Positions 1 through 8,036 of a DNA stretch of 40,459 nt are shown here, piece by piece. Each line of letters opens with the position of its first letter. The first letter of the stretch is position 1. The translations under genes were made by a program, and so were the position numbers. The notes below the pieces were generated by a model, which had not been told where the DNA came from, did not search any database, and saw nothing but the letters and a program-made list of their open reading frames with translations. Origin of the DNA: Bodo saltans (lineage: Eukaryota; Euglenozoa; Kinetoplastea; Eubodonida; Bodonidae); contig CYKH01002055.1 in the NCBI GenBank assembly GCA_001460835.1, positions 1 to 40,459 on the forward strand, in the 5' to 3' direction.

Positions 1-2
1 GC

Positions 3-275
3 GAAGCGATCGAGCAGAGCGCGAGTGATGACGAACGTTATGGACTGGAGTTTCTGAAGCGCGTGACGATCACCATCAACACAAATGTCAAACTCAACAG
101 CCTGAAGTGCGCTGCTGTCCCCCTCTCTCCCTGTGATGCAGCCACGCCGCGGCGGCTTCCGTTTCCCTCCTCCTCCTCCACCTCGACGTGTGATGCTGTG
201 CGTGCGCCGCCATCGTGGTGCGCGATACTGGCCGGTAAAGTGATCAGTTGTGGTGAAGACGTTTCGGTTGGGTGA
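3..275 (+). CDS. Partial C-terminal end of an unidentified upstream protein
   Basis: A frame open from the window edge ends in TGA at 273-275. The first ~30 codons (acidic SASDDERYGLEFLKR, then VTITINTNVKLNSLK) look like protein. The rest is Pro/Ser/Ala-rich and less convincing. The stop leaves about 120 bases before the acyl carrier protein start, which fits the compact spacing seen throughout the window. The alternative is that the upstream gene ends in another frame at 57 (TGA at 55-57) and the remainder is 3' UTR. No family is recognised. Confidence 0.4.
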   Translation, partial: EAIEQSASDDERYGLEFLKRVTITINTNVKLNSLKCAAVPLSPCDAATPRRLPFPSSSSTSTCDAVRAPPSWCAILAGKVISCGEDVSVG

Positions 276-332
276 GCCTGTCATAAGACTTTTCTGAAAG
301 ACGATTTTGTTGTTGAATCTTTATCGTGGTGA

Positions 333-382
333 TTGTTTTTTTTTGTTTTTTTTTGTTGCTGTTTGCGTGTGTTCTAAAACAG
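333..382 (+). promoter_or_regulatory. Trans-splice acceptor region for the acyl carrier protein gene
   Basis: A long T-rich tract with two runs of nine to ten T residues is followed by the first downstream AG at 381-382, 15 bases before the ATG at 397. This is the classic kinetoplastid polypyrimidine tract plus AG used for spliced-leader addition. It also argues that the TTG-initiated upstream extension of the reading frame is not translated. Confidence 0.65.
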
Positions 383-396
383 TCGCAATAAACAAG

Positions 397-744
397 ATGC
401 TTCGTGTTGCTCCCCGTGCTGCTGTTGTGTTGGCTGCGAGCCACCGCTGCTACGCTGATCATTCGGAATCCGCTACCCGCAGTGGCCAATATTTGTTGAA
501 CAAGGACGATGTTCTTACCCGTGTTCTGGAAGTGGTGAAGAACTTCGAGAAAGTTGACGCCGCAAAGGTGACGCCTGAGTCTCACTTCATCAATGACCTT
601 GGCCTTGATTCCCTTGATGTTGTCGAGGTCGTCATGGCACTTGAGCAGGAGTTTATTCTTGATATTCCTGATCACGACGCTGAGAAGATTCAGTCCATTC
701 AGGATGCTGTTGAGTACATTGCACAAAATCCAATGTCGAAGTAG
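397..744 (+). CDS. Mitochondrial acyl carrier protein
   Basis: A 115-residue protein. Residues 1 to ~22 are basic/alanine-rich and look like a mitochondrial presequence. The rest is a complete type II acyl carrier domain with the LGLDSLDVVE motif, in which Ser72 is the expected 4'-phosphopantetheine attachment site. The helices LTRVLEVVKNF and the C-terminal IQDAVEYIAQ have the usual positions and length. In kinetoplastids mitochondrial ACP carries acyl chains for type II fatty acid synthesis (octanoate for lipoate); in eukaryotes generally it also serves LYR-protein partners in respiratory complexes and Fe-S assembly. The start was chosen as the first ATG after the AG at 381-382. Confidence 0.95.
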   Translation: MLRVAPRAAVVLAASHRCYADHSESATRSGQYLLNKDDVLTRVLEVVKNFEKVDAAKVTPESHFINDLGLDSLDVVEVVMALEQEFILDIPDHDAEKIQSIQDAVEYIAQNPMSK

Positions 745-923
745 GTGTGCACATTTGGGCCCCTCCCCTCTTCTATTTATGTTAGTTCTGATTTTGTGTT
801 TCGGGGTTTAGCTTAGCGGGTTTTTTTCCTCGAAAGTGGAGGAAGAAAACTGAGCTCTCAATTATGGGTTGTTTATGTTTCATCATTATTTGTCAGAAGT
901 CACACGCACTCACACAACTCTTC

Positions 924-1640
924 ATGTTCTCCGTTGCCATGCGCCCGTCGCCTCTGTCGGACATCACCAACATGCGTGTGATGCAAGTCAACAAGCTTGT
1001 GGACGCCACAAAGCCAGTTGTGCCAACGATTGTGCGTATTCGGCAACACTGTCCCTACAGCTTTAAGTGCCTTCCCGACGATGAGTTCCAAGCCGCTGTG
1101 ATTTTGTCTCAGCGCCGCTCTACTGTCAGTGAGCGCCCCGTCGTCGAAGCGTGTGCCGAGAAGGAAGAGCCCCACGTTCACAGCAGTGATGTGTGCTGCG
1201 TCCTTGTCCAGTTTAAGTGCCATCAGGCCGAGTACTCATCGACCGTGTCCTTGGAGAAGGGACAGTACGTTGTGGTGCAGGGTGATCGAGGTATCGACGT
1301 CGGCGTCGTGATCCGCATCAACACCGAGGTCCTGAAGTCCTACGTCGAGCGCACTGGCCCTTGCGGAAACATTCTGCGCCACGCCACCCAACGTGAGGTC
1401 GACTACTGGGCAACGGATTTGAAGGCCGACGAGGCTGCGGCTGTGGACATGTGCCAGCAGCGCGTCCTTCGCCTTCATCTGAACATGGAAGTGCGCCAGG
1501 CCGAGTACCAATTCGATAAGAAGAAGTTGACCTTCTACTACGACGCCAAGTCCCGCGTTGACTTCGTGCAGCTCTTGAAGGAGTTGTACCGTGAGTACGG
1601 TTGCCGCATCTGGATGGAGAAGGTCCGCTCCCAGGAGTAG
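924..1640 (+). CDS. PSP1 C-terminal domain protein
   Basis: A protein of 238 residues from the ATG at 924. The C-terminal two thirds matches the PSP1-C fold: a KGQYVVVQGDRGIDVGVV strand pair, an ILRHAT segment, the AEYQFDKKKLTFYY core and RVDF, ending in CRIWMEKV. In trypanosomatids PSP1-C proteins include cell-cycle mRNA (cycling-sequence) binding factors; in yeast PSP1 is linked to polymerase and RNA phenotypes. A post-transcriptional RNA role is inferred. The N-terminal ~85 residues are less conserved. Start: an AG at 895-896 follows a T-rich stretch and precedes the ATG at 924; an in-frame ATG at 864 would add 20 hydrophobic residues and is less likely. Confidence 0.85.
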   Translation: MFSVAMRPSPLSDITNMRVMQVNKLVDATKPVVPTIVRIRQHCPYSFKCLPDDEFQAAVILSQRRSTVSERPVVEACAEKEEPHVHSSDVCCVLVQFKCHQAEYSSTVSLEKGQYVVVQGDRGIDVGVVIRINTEVLKSYVERTGPCGNILRHATQREVDYWATDLKADEAAAVDMCQQRVLRLHLNMEVRQAEYQFDKKKLTFYYDAKSRVDFVQLLKELYREYGCRIWMEKVRSQE

Positions 1641-1955
1641 ACCACCACAAGATAAAGCCGTACTGTGTTGTCTCTGTTGTCGTCTGTACCATTGTTTGGA
1701 TTAGAAGACGACAACAAATCATAGACTAGACGCTTAGACGTTTGTTCCCATACCTTGCACCCTTCGTTTCGATTCATCAGCGGCGCAGTGCACCACATGC
1801 ACCGTCGCATTCACTCTATTGATATATACCTCGTTTTGAATAGGATGATGTTTGTTTGTACACATGTTCATGGGATATTATGAAAGAAACGTACCACCTG
1901 TCCCTCGTCATTCGTTCTCCTTCAAGACGATTTACAAACAGAACACAACAGATCA
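1641..1955 (+). other. Intergenic region between PSP1-C and SDR genes
   Basis: 315 bases without a credible gene; the only short ATG frames are under 30 codons. It should hold the 3' UTR of the PSP1-C gene and the 5' trans-splice signal of the SDR gene, which has a pyrimidine-rich stretch about 1905-1925 and AG dinucleotides at 1940-1941 and 1950-1951. A perfect 11-base inverted repeat lies near its start and is listed separately. Confidence 0.6.
1675..1716 (+). repeat. Inverted repeat, 11 bp arms, in the 3' UTR of the PSP1-C gene
   Basis: TGTTGTCGTCT at 1675-1685 is the exact reverse complement of AGACGACAACA at 1706-1716, leaving a 20-base loop. In RNA it would form a perfect 11 bp stem about 35 bases after the stop codon. 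A role in mRNA stability or 3'-end processing is possible but not shown. Confidence 0.6.
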
Positions 1956-2882
1956 ATGCGACGCGCTCGAGTTCTTTCAGCCCAGACACAAAGCCTTCCT
2001 GGATGGGCACAGCACCGCGTGGAGCGCATCGATCGGTCATTACTCCTTGAAACTCGCAGCCTAAAGGGAAAGACTTTGTTCATCACAGGCGCATCACGCG
2101 GTATTGGCCTTGCCATTGCTCTTCGTGCAGCGAAGGATGGGGCTAACATTGTCGTCGCAGCTAAGAGCGACACCGAAAACCCCAAGATCCCTGGCACTAT
2201 TTTCTCGGCTGCTGCCGAAATTGAGAAGGCTGGCGGGAAGGCTCTGCCCATCAAGGTAGATGTGCGTGATGAGGGATCGGTGAAGCAGGCAGTTGAGCTT
2301 GCCGTGAAAACTTTCGGTGGCATCGATATTCTTATCAACAACGCCTCCGCCATCTCCCTCACTGCCACTGGAGATACTGACATGAAGCGTTACGACCTCA
2401 TGCACTCCATCAATACAAGGGGGACATTCCTCTGCACCAAGACATGTCTGCCCTTCTTGCGCAAAGCAACCAATCCCCATGTCCTCAACTTGTCCCCGCC
2501 TCTCAATATGGAACCTCGCTGGTTTGGCCCCCACGTGGCTTACACGATGGCGAAGTACGGCATGTCGATGTGTGTCCTTGGGCATGCTGAGGAGCTCAAA
2601 GGTGACGGCATCGCAGTCAACGCCCTGTGGCCGCGCACTACTATTGCGACAGCGGCCGTGAACAACCTGCTTGGCGGAGAAACTTTGATGAACATGTCAC
2701 GCAAACCTGAAATTATGGCCGATGCTGCTCATTGTGTGTTGACTCGCAAGTCTCGCTCAAACACCGGTAACTTTTACATCGACGATGAAGTTCTGGCCTC
2801 AGAAGGACTCGCCAACGACGGACTTGTTCGCTACAAGGCCAACCCCGATGCCAAGTACCTTGCACCCGATTTTTTCGTTTGA
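1956..2882 (+). CDS. Short-chain dehydrogenase/reductase, HSDL2-like
   Basis: A protein of 308 residues with a complete classical SDR Rossmann fold. It has the cofactor motif TGASRGIG (44-51), the NNAS structural motif (128-131), Ser180, and catalytic Tyr196/Lys200 in YTMAK. The long AAKSDTENPKIPGTIFSAAAEIE insertion after strand 2 and the FYIDDEVL C-terminal segment are typical of hydroxysteroid dehydrogenase-like protein 2, here without the SCP2 domain that animal HSDL2 carries. The Arg-rich first ~30 residues could be a mitochondrial presequence, though PTS1/PTS2 signals are not evident. NADP(H) use and an acyl or steroid substrate are family inference. The start is the first ATG after CAG/AG acceptors at 1940-1951. 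Confidence 0.88.
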   Translation: MRRARVLSAQTQSLPGWAQHRVERIDRSLLLETRSLKGKTLFITGASRGIGLAIALRAAKDGANIVVAAKSDTENPKIPGTIFSAAAEIEKAGGKALPIKVDVRDEGSVKQAVELAVKTFGGIDILINNASAISLTATGDTDMKRYDLMHSINTRGTFLCTKTCLPFLRKATNPHVLNLSPPLNMEPRWFGPHVAYTMAKYGMSMCVLGHAEELKGDGIAVNALWPRTTIATAAVNNLLGGETLMNMSRKPEIMADAAHCVLTRKSRSNTGNFYIDDEVLASEGLANDGLVRYKANPDAKYLAPDFFV

Positions 2883-3022
2883 TGGTGCGTCTCTATGCCC
2901 TTCTCCCCTTCTCATTCTACGACGACAAATTGTCACCTCGTTTGCTTACAAGAATTCACTAATTATTTGCTTTGAAGTGCAATATCATGTGTCGTTGTTT
3001 GCCCGTTTTCCTAATCGAAGAA

Positions 3023-3391
3023 ATGTTCCGCAGCGCGCTTCAAACACAGGCCCGCGGCTACGCGTTGGCCCACAATGCCCACGCGAAGGCACGGCCCAAT
3101 TTCGGTCTCCGTGGCGTTGGCTTCTGGACCTCCGAAGTCTACCACAAATCTGGCCAGACATACTGGATGTTCGTGTGTGCATTCACTCCCTTCCTGATTG
3201 TTGGCTCTGTTATGTATGCTGGCTTCTTCTCGAAGCTTGACGAAATTGCTGGAGGTGGCCCGCAGCACCTCGACTACGGCTGGCGCAAGGACGCGAAGCA
3301 GCCTTGGGAGTTCTCCTTCGATATTGGAGAGGGCTTTGTTGCTGGCGCGCCTCGCTTCCGCCCTGCCCCTGGTGCCATTCCCCTGCACTAG
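3023..3391 (+). CDS. Small single-span mitochondrial-type membrane protein, unidentified
   Basis: A protein of 122 residues from the ATG at 3023, which directly follows an AG at 3019-3020. The first ~35 residues are basic with Arg, Ala, Gln and His and no acids, resembling a mitochondrial presequence. One transmembrane helix follows (about residues 50-70, FVCAFTPFLIVGSVMYAGFF), then an aromatic, charged tail with DYGWRKDAKQPWEFSFD. The size and architecture resemble supernumerary subunits of inner-membrane oxidative phosphorylation complexes, but I cannot name the subunit. Confidence 0.75.
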   Translation: MFRSALQTQARGYALAHNAHAKARPNFGLRGVGFWTSEVYHKSGQTYWMFVCAFTPFLIVGSVMYAGFFSKLDEIAGGGPQHLDYGWRKDAKQPWEFSFDIGEGFVAGAPRFRPAPGAIPLH

Positions 3392-3617
3392 AGTGTAGAG
3401 TGTATGTCATGACGACACCCTGTGCAACAAAATCTTTCTTGTTTGGGCTATGTTTGGGTTTCTTCCTTCCCTCTTGACGCGTAGTGTCCCCCTTCAATTA
3501 CCTCAATCATCAATATCCTTGTTTGATGCGATGTGCTGCTGTGTCGGAAGTGACAGTGACTCGTTCTTGTCTTTGGCCATACAATGAGAAAGTGTTTCGA
3601 TAGACAGTGTGACATTG

Positions 3618-4052
3618 ATGCTTACGGGGGACGACGTTGGAAGGGCATTCACCATCTTCGATCCCTTGGACAAGGGTTATCTTGTTGAAGAGGATGCGGG
3701 GCTGCTGATTCAGGCGCTCATCGGCGACCTCACTGCAGAAGAACTGCACGCCACAGTGAAGGCGATGGACGTGGAGTGCAACGGAAGGATTCTTCGCCAT
3801 GACTTCGAGCGTTTGGTCATGCGCAAGTCGATGGAGCACAGCGTCACTGAAGATGTGTGGAGGAGTTTTCTTTGTTTGACGCGAAATGGGCAAAAATTAG
3901 ATATCGCCACCATTAGGGCATTTTGTGAAACAACTCGATGCGTATCGATGAACGACCTAGACGCCTTGGTGCGTCACCTTGCGACCCATGATGGAAGTGC
4001 GACCATCACTTACGAGACTTGGAAGCGTGTGATCACAGCACTCTCCCAGTGA
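3618..4052 (+). CDS. EF-hand (calmodulin/centrin-like) protein
   Basis: A protein of 144 residues from the ATG at 3618. The periodicity matches a four-EF-hand protein of the calmodulin superfamily. The first loop (DPLDKGYLVEED) and second loop (DVECNGRILRHD) keep the Gly and hydrophobic positions. Several oxygen ligands are replaced, and position 12 is Asp rather than Glu, so Ca2+ binding may be weak or lost. The third and fourth hands are more degenerate. Such divergent EF-hand proteins are common in flagella and basal bodies; the role here is not assigned. Confidence 0.75.
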   Translation: MLTGDDVGRAFTIFDPLDKGYLVEEDAGLLIQALIGDLTAEELHATVKAMDVECNGRILRHDFERLVMRKSMEHSVTEDVWRSFLCLTRNGQKLDIATIRAFCETTRCVSMNDLDALVRHLATHDGSATITYETWKRVITALSQ

Positions 4053-4163
4053 AGTGTACCCTATCGATTCATTTCTCTTAGTACCAAGTTAAACACATGA
4101 GTCTTGTATTCTCTGCTGAGTCATGTCTGCCTTTGCAATGTGTGTTCAACAGAGAGGATTTTA

Positions 4164-4922
4164 ATGAAGCGGCAGCGAGCCAAAGATGACCTCCTTCATG
4201 ACCTTAACTATCACTGCAAGTGCTGCCTTAAGAAGTGCGCTTCGGATAGAATACTGAGCCTCCATGAGGACGAGTGTTCAAGAGTACCAGATGCTCCTGT
4301 CGTGTTTCAGAATCAACATCTTGTGATCTTTGAAGTCGATGGCCGCTATCCATCCAATCGCGTCTTCGCAAAACGACTGGTAGAGGTCGGCATAAGCCTC
4401 CTAGAACAGAAGCATCCCCTCGAAGATGTACAGTTGTTTACGTTCTTTGTTCTCTACATGCGCGACACGTCAACGAGCGTGTCTGGTCTTAGGCGGCTGC
4501 ACTTTGCAGGCTTTTTTTCAAAAGAGCACCCAGCATCATCAACTTCAAGTTTGGCGTGCATTGTTATCCTTGATGAGTTTCGCGGGTATGGCCTTGGCAC
4601 GTTCCTTGCAGCGCTAAGTTTTGCACTTTCACGACGAAGTGGATCTCCAGCGACCCCTGAGCGTCCTTTGTCCATTTCTGGCCAGCATCTGTATGCATCT
4701 TTGTGGCAGAGGCTGGTTCGTGAGCACTTCTCAAGGTCCACGTGCACTTCTGTCGAAGAGTGCTCCGCCTCCACTGGTGTAGCGGTGGACGATGTCCTTC
4801 GCGCCCTTTACTCGATGCGCATGATTGCTGTCAAGTCCCACCATCCCCTAGCGTTTGTGGAGCGCTCTGCTGCCACCACGCCAACCCATTCGCCTCCTGA
4901 AGCGACGCTGATTTGGCCATAA
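4164..4922 (+). CDS. Compact MYST-family histone acetyltransferase
   Basis: A protein of 252 residues. The N-terminus carries the MYST C2HC zinc finger with perfect spacing: Cys18-x2-Cys21-x12-His34-x3-Cys38. The catalytic domain follows. Lys83 in LEQK sits at the autoacetylation lysine position, FSKEHP matches the family FSKE segment, and LACIVIL places Cys132 at the active-site cysteine. RGYGLG is the acetyl-CoA R-x-x-G-x-G loop, and TPERPLS supplies the catalytic Glu166. No chromodomain is present. The C-terminal part after residue 190 is divergent. It is expected to acetylate histone tails, as the trypanosome HAT1-3 enzymes do; which of these it matches is unclear. The ATG at 4164 follows an AG at 4151-4152. 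Confidence 0.88.
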   Translation: MKRQRAKDDLLHDLNYHCKCCLKKCASDRILSLHEDECSRVPDAPVVFQNQHLVIFEVDGRYPSNRVFAKRLVEVGISLLEQKHPLEDVQLFTFFVLYMRDTSTSVSGLRRLHFAGFFSKEHPASSTSSLACIVILDEFRGYGLGTFLAALSFALSRRSGSPATPERPLSISGQHLYASLWQRLVREHFSRSTCTSVEECSASTGVAVDDVLRALYSMRMIAVKSHHPLAFVERSAATTPTHSPPEATLIWP

Positions 4923-4980
4923 GTTGTACAATCACCACCCAACTAGGTTTATCATCAATCACATCGTGCACCCATGATTG

Positions 4981-5027
4981 CCTTTGCGTTCCTCGCTCTC
5001 TACGTCTTCGTGCCTTTGTATTCTTAG
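4981..5027 (+). promoter_or_regulatory. Trans-splice acceptor region for the RRM gene
   Basis: A C/T-rich tract of about 45 bases ends at TTCTTAG (AG at 5026-5027), eight bases before the ATG at 5035. It is one of the clearest polypyrimidine/AG pairs in the window and fixes the start. Confidence 0.65.
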
Positions 5028-5034
5028 TTTGAAG

Positions 5035-5529
5035 ATGGAAGAATGTATTCTTGTGAATCATGTTTCACGACAATTCGGTGAAGCAACAACGAGGTGGATG
5101 CTCTATCAAGCGTTCTCTACTTTTGGGCAGGTTCTTTCGATTGAGCTGTCCGGATCGACAGCGGCGATGACATTCTCAGACTCATCAGCTGCACAGAAAG
5201 CGTATCTGGAAATGAATGGCTTCCACTTGTTCGACTCTCCCATTTCTGTCACTGTAGGGGAGAAGTCCATCGCACCCGGGCTGACCAGTGCGTCGTTGTC
5301 ATCGAGTCCATCGGCACTACTTCTGTGTGACGGGGCTGATGCCAGCTGGACCTCGATTGTGGTGAGGCGGCTTCGTGGGGTGGAACAGGTTGAGGCCATC
5401 AGCTTCAAGCAATGCTTGATTCGATTGCAAGACTCTGTGACCGGTGAGCAGGCACTAACGATGTTGAGTGGGCTCACTCACCCCTCAGGCAGGGTATTGA
5501 GCGTTCATTACCTGAGAGCTGCCATGTAG
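5035..5529 (+). CDS. RNA-recognition-motif protein
   Basis: A protein of 164 residues. Residues 4-75 form an RRM: RNP2-like ILVNHV, the helix ATTRWMLYQAFSTFGQV, a degenerate RNP1 in TAAMTFSD (lacking the usual aromatic pair except Phe), and PISVTVG as the last strand. The C-terminal half (from about residue 105) has a similar strand-helix rhythm, with SIVVRRL, a helix with GEQALTMLSGL, and VLSVHYL, and may be a second, very divergent RRM. An RNA-binding role is likely. No specific orthologue is recognised. Confidence 0.75.
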   Translation: MEECILVNHVSRQFGEATTRWMLYQAFSTFGQVLSIELSGSTAAMTFSDSSAAQKAYLEMNGFHLFDSPISVTVGEKSIAPGLTSASLSSSPSALLLCDGADASWTSIVVRRLRGVEQVEAISFKQCLIRLQDSVTGEQALTMLSGLTHPSGRVLSVHYLRAAM

Positions 5530-5658
5530 GCGTGTAGACTACGTTGATGATAAGAACTGTTATGAACTGATCAAATGTACGCGTGGTATTGCATTGAGAC
5601 ACTCCCCTGTCGCTGTTGTTGCTTAAAAAATGTTGAAGCGATCCCACCCACCTAACAC

Positions 5659-5838
5659 ATGAATGAAGAGTGCATAGCTCAAATAGAAGCGCTTCAACGC
5701 AAGCTGAGCAATGAATGTGCCTTGGCGGAGGCAAGTCTGGTTGCGATTTCCACCGCATTGGCTGAAATTGGCATGCCGCTCGGCATCGACGTGTCCCCCA
5801 TCGAAAACATTGCGCGGCTTTCCGAACGGCTCAGCTAG
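5659..5838 (+). CDS. Small 59-residue helical protein
   Basis: An ATG at 5659 opens 59 codons ending in TAG at 5836-5838. The product begins MNEECIAQIEALQRKL and continues as an acidic amphipathic helix with heptad-like Leu/Ile/Ala spacing, then GMPLGIDVSP and a second short helix. It fills the otherwise unexplained 440-base interval between the RRM gene and eIF3c. The upstream region has a pyrimidine-rich stretch near 5600-5625 and an AG at 5638-5639. Codon choice and the clean helical pattern favour a real gene, possibly a small coiled-coil subunit of a complex. No family is recognised. Confidence 0.6.
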   Translation: MNEECIAQIEALQRKLSNECALAEASLVAISTALAEIGMPLGIDVSPIENIARLSERLS

Positions 5839-5938
5839 CGATGCCGTACTCCTCACATACTTTTCACAACTATTTTTGAATCCATTCTCAAAGCCCACTG
5901 TTTATTTCTATTACAATGACACTTTGTTCCTGGGCGAC

Positions 5939-5966
5939 TTTTTTTTTTTCCTCATCGCTCCGAAAG
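5939..5966 (+). promoter_or_regulatory. Trans-splice acceptor region for eIF3c
   Basis: A run of eleven T at 5939-5949 followed by C/T-rich sequence leads to the first AG at 5965-5966, three bases before the ATG at 5970. This places the start at the residue-matching MASNFRF and excludes the upstream in-frame ATG at 5914-5916 as the normal start. Confidence 0.65.
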
Positions 5967-5969
5967 AAA

Positions 5970-7919
5970 ATGGCGTCAAATTTCCGCTTTGATAGCGACA
6001 GCGAAGGTGACGATGTCTCGGAGCACACACGCTCGGACGTCTCATCGCCCGTCCCTCAGGACGACGACGACGGACCACGTCCATATTGGTTTGAGTTCAC
6101 TGAGGAGGAAGACGAGGAGGAGGTGCGTGAGGTGTTGTCGAAAGAGCAGCGGTCTGCCAATGAACTGTTCGCCATCTTCGACAAGTACGATTGGTCCGTC
6201 ACCAACTCTGACTTCGCTGAGGCCCAAAAATTCTTTGCTGACCTCGTCACAAAGACAAAGATTCACATGGAGAAGTTCGATATCCGCAAGATTGTTGAGT
6301 TGAACGAGGCCACAAATGATGACGAAGACCAAGTTCGAAGCCTTTGGGGAATCCTTCAAGAGTCCGTGGCTGAGGATGAGATGATTGAGCAGGGCCTTCG
6401 TCGTAGCGATGATGAGGACGCAGCAGCCAAGCCAGGCTACAATCGACTCGTGAGGCTCCAAGAGGAGCGTATCAAGTTCCGCGCCTACCTCGAGGCTCAA
6501 AAAGAACAAGCCAAGGTTGCCATCGCTCGAGCAGAAGAAGAGGATGAGGGAGAGGTCACAGAGTCCGTCCTTCTCGGACGACTTGAGGACGCCTGGCTGG
6601 GAAAGCGAAAGGACAAGAGGGTGAACGGTGCCCAAAGCTGCTTCGAGATTGCCAAGACGGCCACAGATCTGAAATTTGCGGACGTTGCAATCACCGCAGA
6701 AGTAGTCTACGCGCTCCTCTCCTTGAAGGAGGAGTCTCGTCGAGTTGTCAGCATCCCCTGCGCCACTCTAACTCGGTACTTCGACAAACTTCTGGCGATC
6801 ATCAAGCCAATCCTATCCAGGAAAGATATCGTCGATAACTTCGATGCGTTGAAGGAGAACATCACCGGCGATGCCCCAGAGAGCAACGAACAAACCTTCC
6901 GCAGTGGCATCGTGATCCCTGGTGGCATCGTCTCTGTCTGCTCTACCCTCTTCGGTGAGCTGCGCAGTTCATTAGTGTTCACCAAAATTTTCGAAGTTGA
7001 CTACAAGTCACTTCTTCTCAAAGAGAATGAACTGTCAGACTTTATCGATCAGTGCTTCTCGTACACCAACTCCAAGTCTGGAAAAGCATCCCTCGCAAAG
7101 AATCTCCTCGCAATCGTCGGTCAGCGTTCTGAAAGTGCTCACGGCAAACTTTTCGCTCTTCTGCCCACAAGTGAACGCTCACGTGCACTGCTGGCTGCAG
7201 ATGTCGCGACAACCGTACAGAATTTGACCAATGTTCTCGTGAATGACAACATCTCTATCCTCTACAATGTTTACCAACTGGCGCTGCAAGGTAAGTTCCA
7301 GGAAGGCAAAGACGCCATCCTGCGCTCAGGCATTGCAGATGAGCGTGACTACAACTATTGGAACGATGAGTTTAGCATGATGTACAATCGCGTCGTGGCC
7401 CAGCTTGGTCTCGCCGCATTTGCCGCAGCAAAGTTCCAAGAGGCTAGTGAGTGCCTTCAGAAGATCTTTGTGTCTGGATATGATCAGAAGTCGGCCGAAA
7501 GGGTTCGTTCCCGAGATGAGGTAAGGACCTCCATTGGTCAGGAAGCCCCTCGTACCGATGACAGCAACGCTCAGCTTGCATGGCGCGATCTGCTCGTCCC
7601 CGCGCACTTCGAAATCTCATACGATCACCTCGAGCTTGCGGCACTCGTTTCCGAAGTTATCCTAGACGCCGTGGCTGATGCCCGCCGCCCCTACCAACAC
7701 AAAAAGCGCTCGATTATCGCTCGCCAAATCAAATTTCCGAAATATCAGCACAATGTATCTGGCAACCCCAACAACACCACTGAAACGCTACGCGCCGTTG
7801 TCGCAGCGCTAAAGAATGGTGAGGGGAAGGAGATTTCTCGGTTGATTCAGGCGGTACCTGCCTGGGATTCGTTCCCCCAGTACAACACGACGCCCCAGGA
7901 TAACGACGAAAGATCCTAG
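5970..7919 (+). CDS. EIF3C: Translation initiation factor eIF3 subunit c, 3' end disrupted as read
   Basis: A protein of 649 residues as read. The acidic start (DSDSEGDD) and the segment with FDKYDWSVTNSDFAEAQKFF match the eIF3c N-terminal domain. From about residue 420 the helical repeats of the PCI region are clear, including MYNRVVAQLGLAAFA, LLVPAHFEISYDHLEL, QIKFPKYQ and AVPAWDSFP, which parallel eIF3c landmarks. The frame stops at TAG 7917-7919, just where the family continues into the PCI winged helix. That missing part appears on the opposite strand at about 7,896-8,036, and the final ~48 codons resume in the same + frame at 8037-8183 (listed separately). In the cell eIF3c scaffolds eIF3 on the 40S subunit; a protein without the winged helix would be expected to assemble poorly. 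Confidence 0.85.
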   Translation: MASNFRFDSDSEGDDVSEHTRSDVSSPVPQDDDDGPRPYWFEFTEEEDEEEVREVLSKEQRSANELFAIFDKYDWSVTNSDFAEAQKFFADLVTKTKIHMEKFDIRKIVELNEATNDDEDQVRSLWGILQESVAEDEMIEQGLRRSDDEDAAAKPGYNRLVRLQEERIKFRAYLEAQKEQAKVAIARAEEEDEGEVTESVLLGRLEDAWLGKRKDKRVNGAQSCFEIAKTATDLKFADVAITAEVVYALLSLKEESRRVVSIPCATLTRYFDKLLAIIKPILSRKDIVDNFDALKENITGDAPESNEQTFRSGIVIPGGIVSVCSTLFGELRSSLVFTKIFEVDYKSLLLKENELSDFIDQCFSYTNSKSGKASLAKNLLAIVGQRSESAHGKLFALLPTSERSRALLAADVATTVQNLTNVLVNDNISILYNVYQLALQGKFQEGKDAILRSGIADERDYNYWNDEFSMMYNRVVAQLGLAAFAAAKFQEASECLQKIFVSGYDQKSAERVRSRDEVRTSIGQEAPRTDDSNAQLAWRDLLVPAHFEISYDHLELAALVSEVILDAVADARRPYQHKKRSIIARQIKFPKYQHNVSGNPNNTTETLRAVVAALKNGEGKEISRLIQAVPAWDSFPQYNTTPQDNDERS

Positions 7920-8036
7920 TCCCTTCTCCGAGAATTCCAGATGACGATGTGCATGCGTCATAGAAAGGAGAGGTAAAGACACCGACTTGAACGGCGTGTC
8001 AAACTCGAAGGTCTCTCGTCGCAGTTCACGTAATAG
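7896..8036 (-). other. Apparently inverted segment encoding the eIF3c winged helix
   Basis: Read on the + strand in the eIF3c frame, this stretch has stops at 7917, 7974, 8031 and 8034. On the - strand, in exactly complementary codon register, it is fully open. It reads LLRELRRETFEF..., then ...SVSLPLLSM..., ...LEFSEKGLGSFVVIL, which parallels the order of eIF3c family landmarks as I recall them (LVRKIQEESL, SISMETLS, FELD, SIISKMI). Short imperfect inverted motifs lie at both presumed ends: CCCCAGGATAAC near 7891-7902, and the reverse complement of 8036-8046, CCCGGACTAAC. Breakpoints are uncertain by about 10 bases. Cause (real inversion, heterozygous haplotype or assembly error) cannot be decided here. 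Confidence 0.7.
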
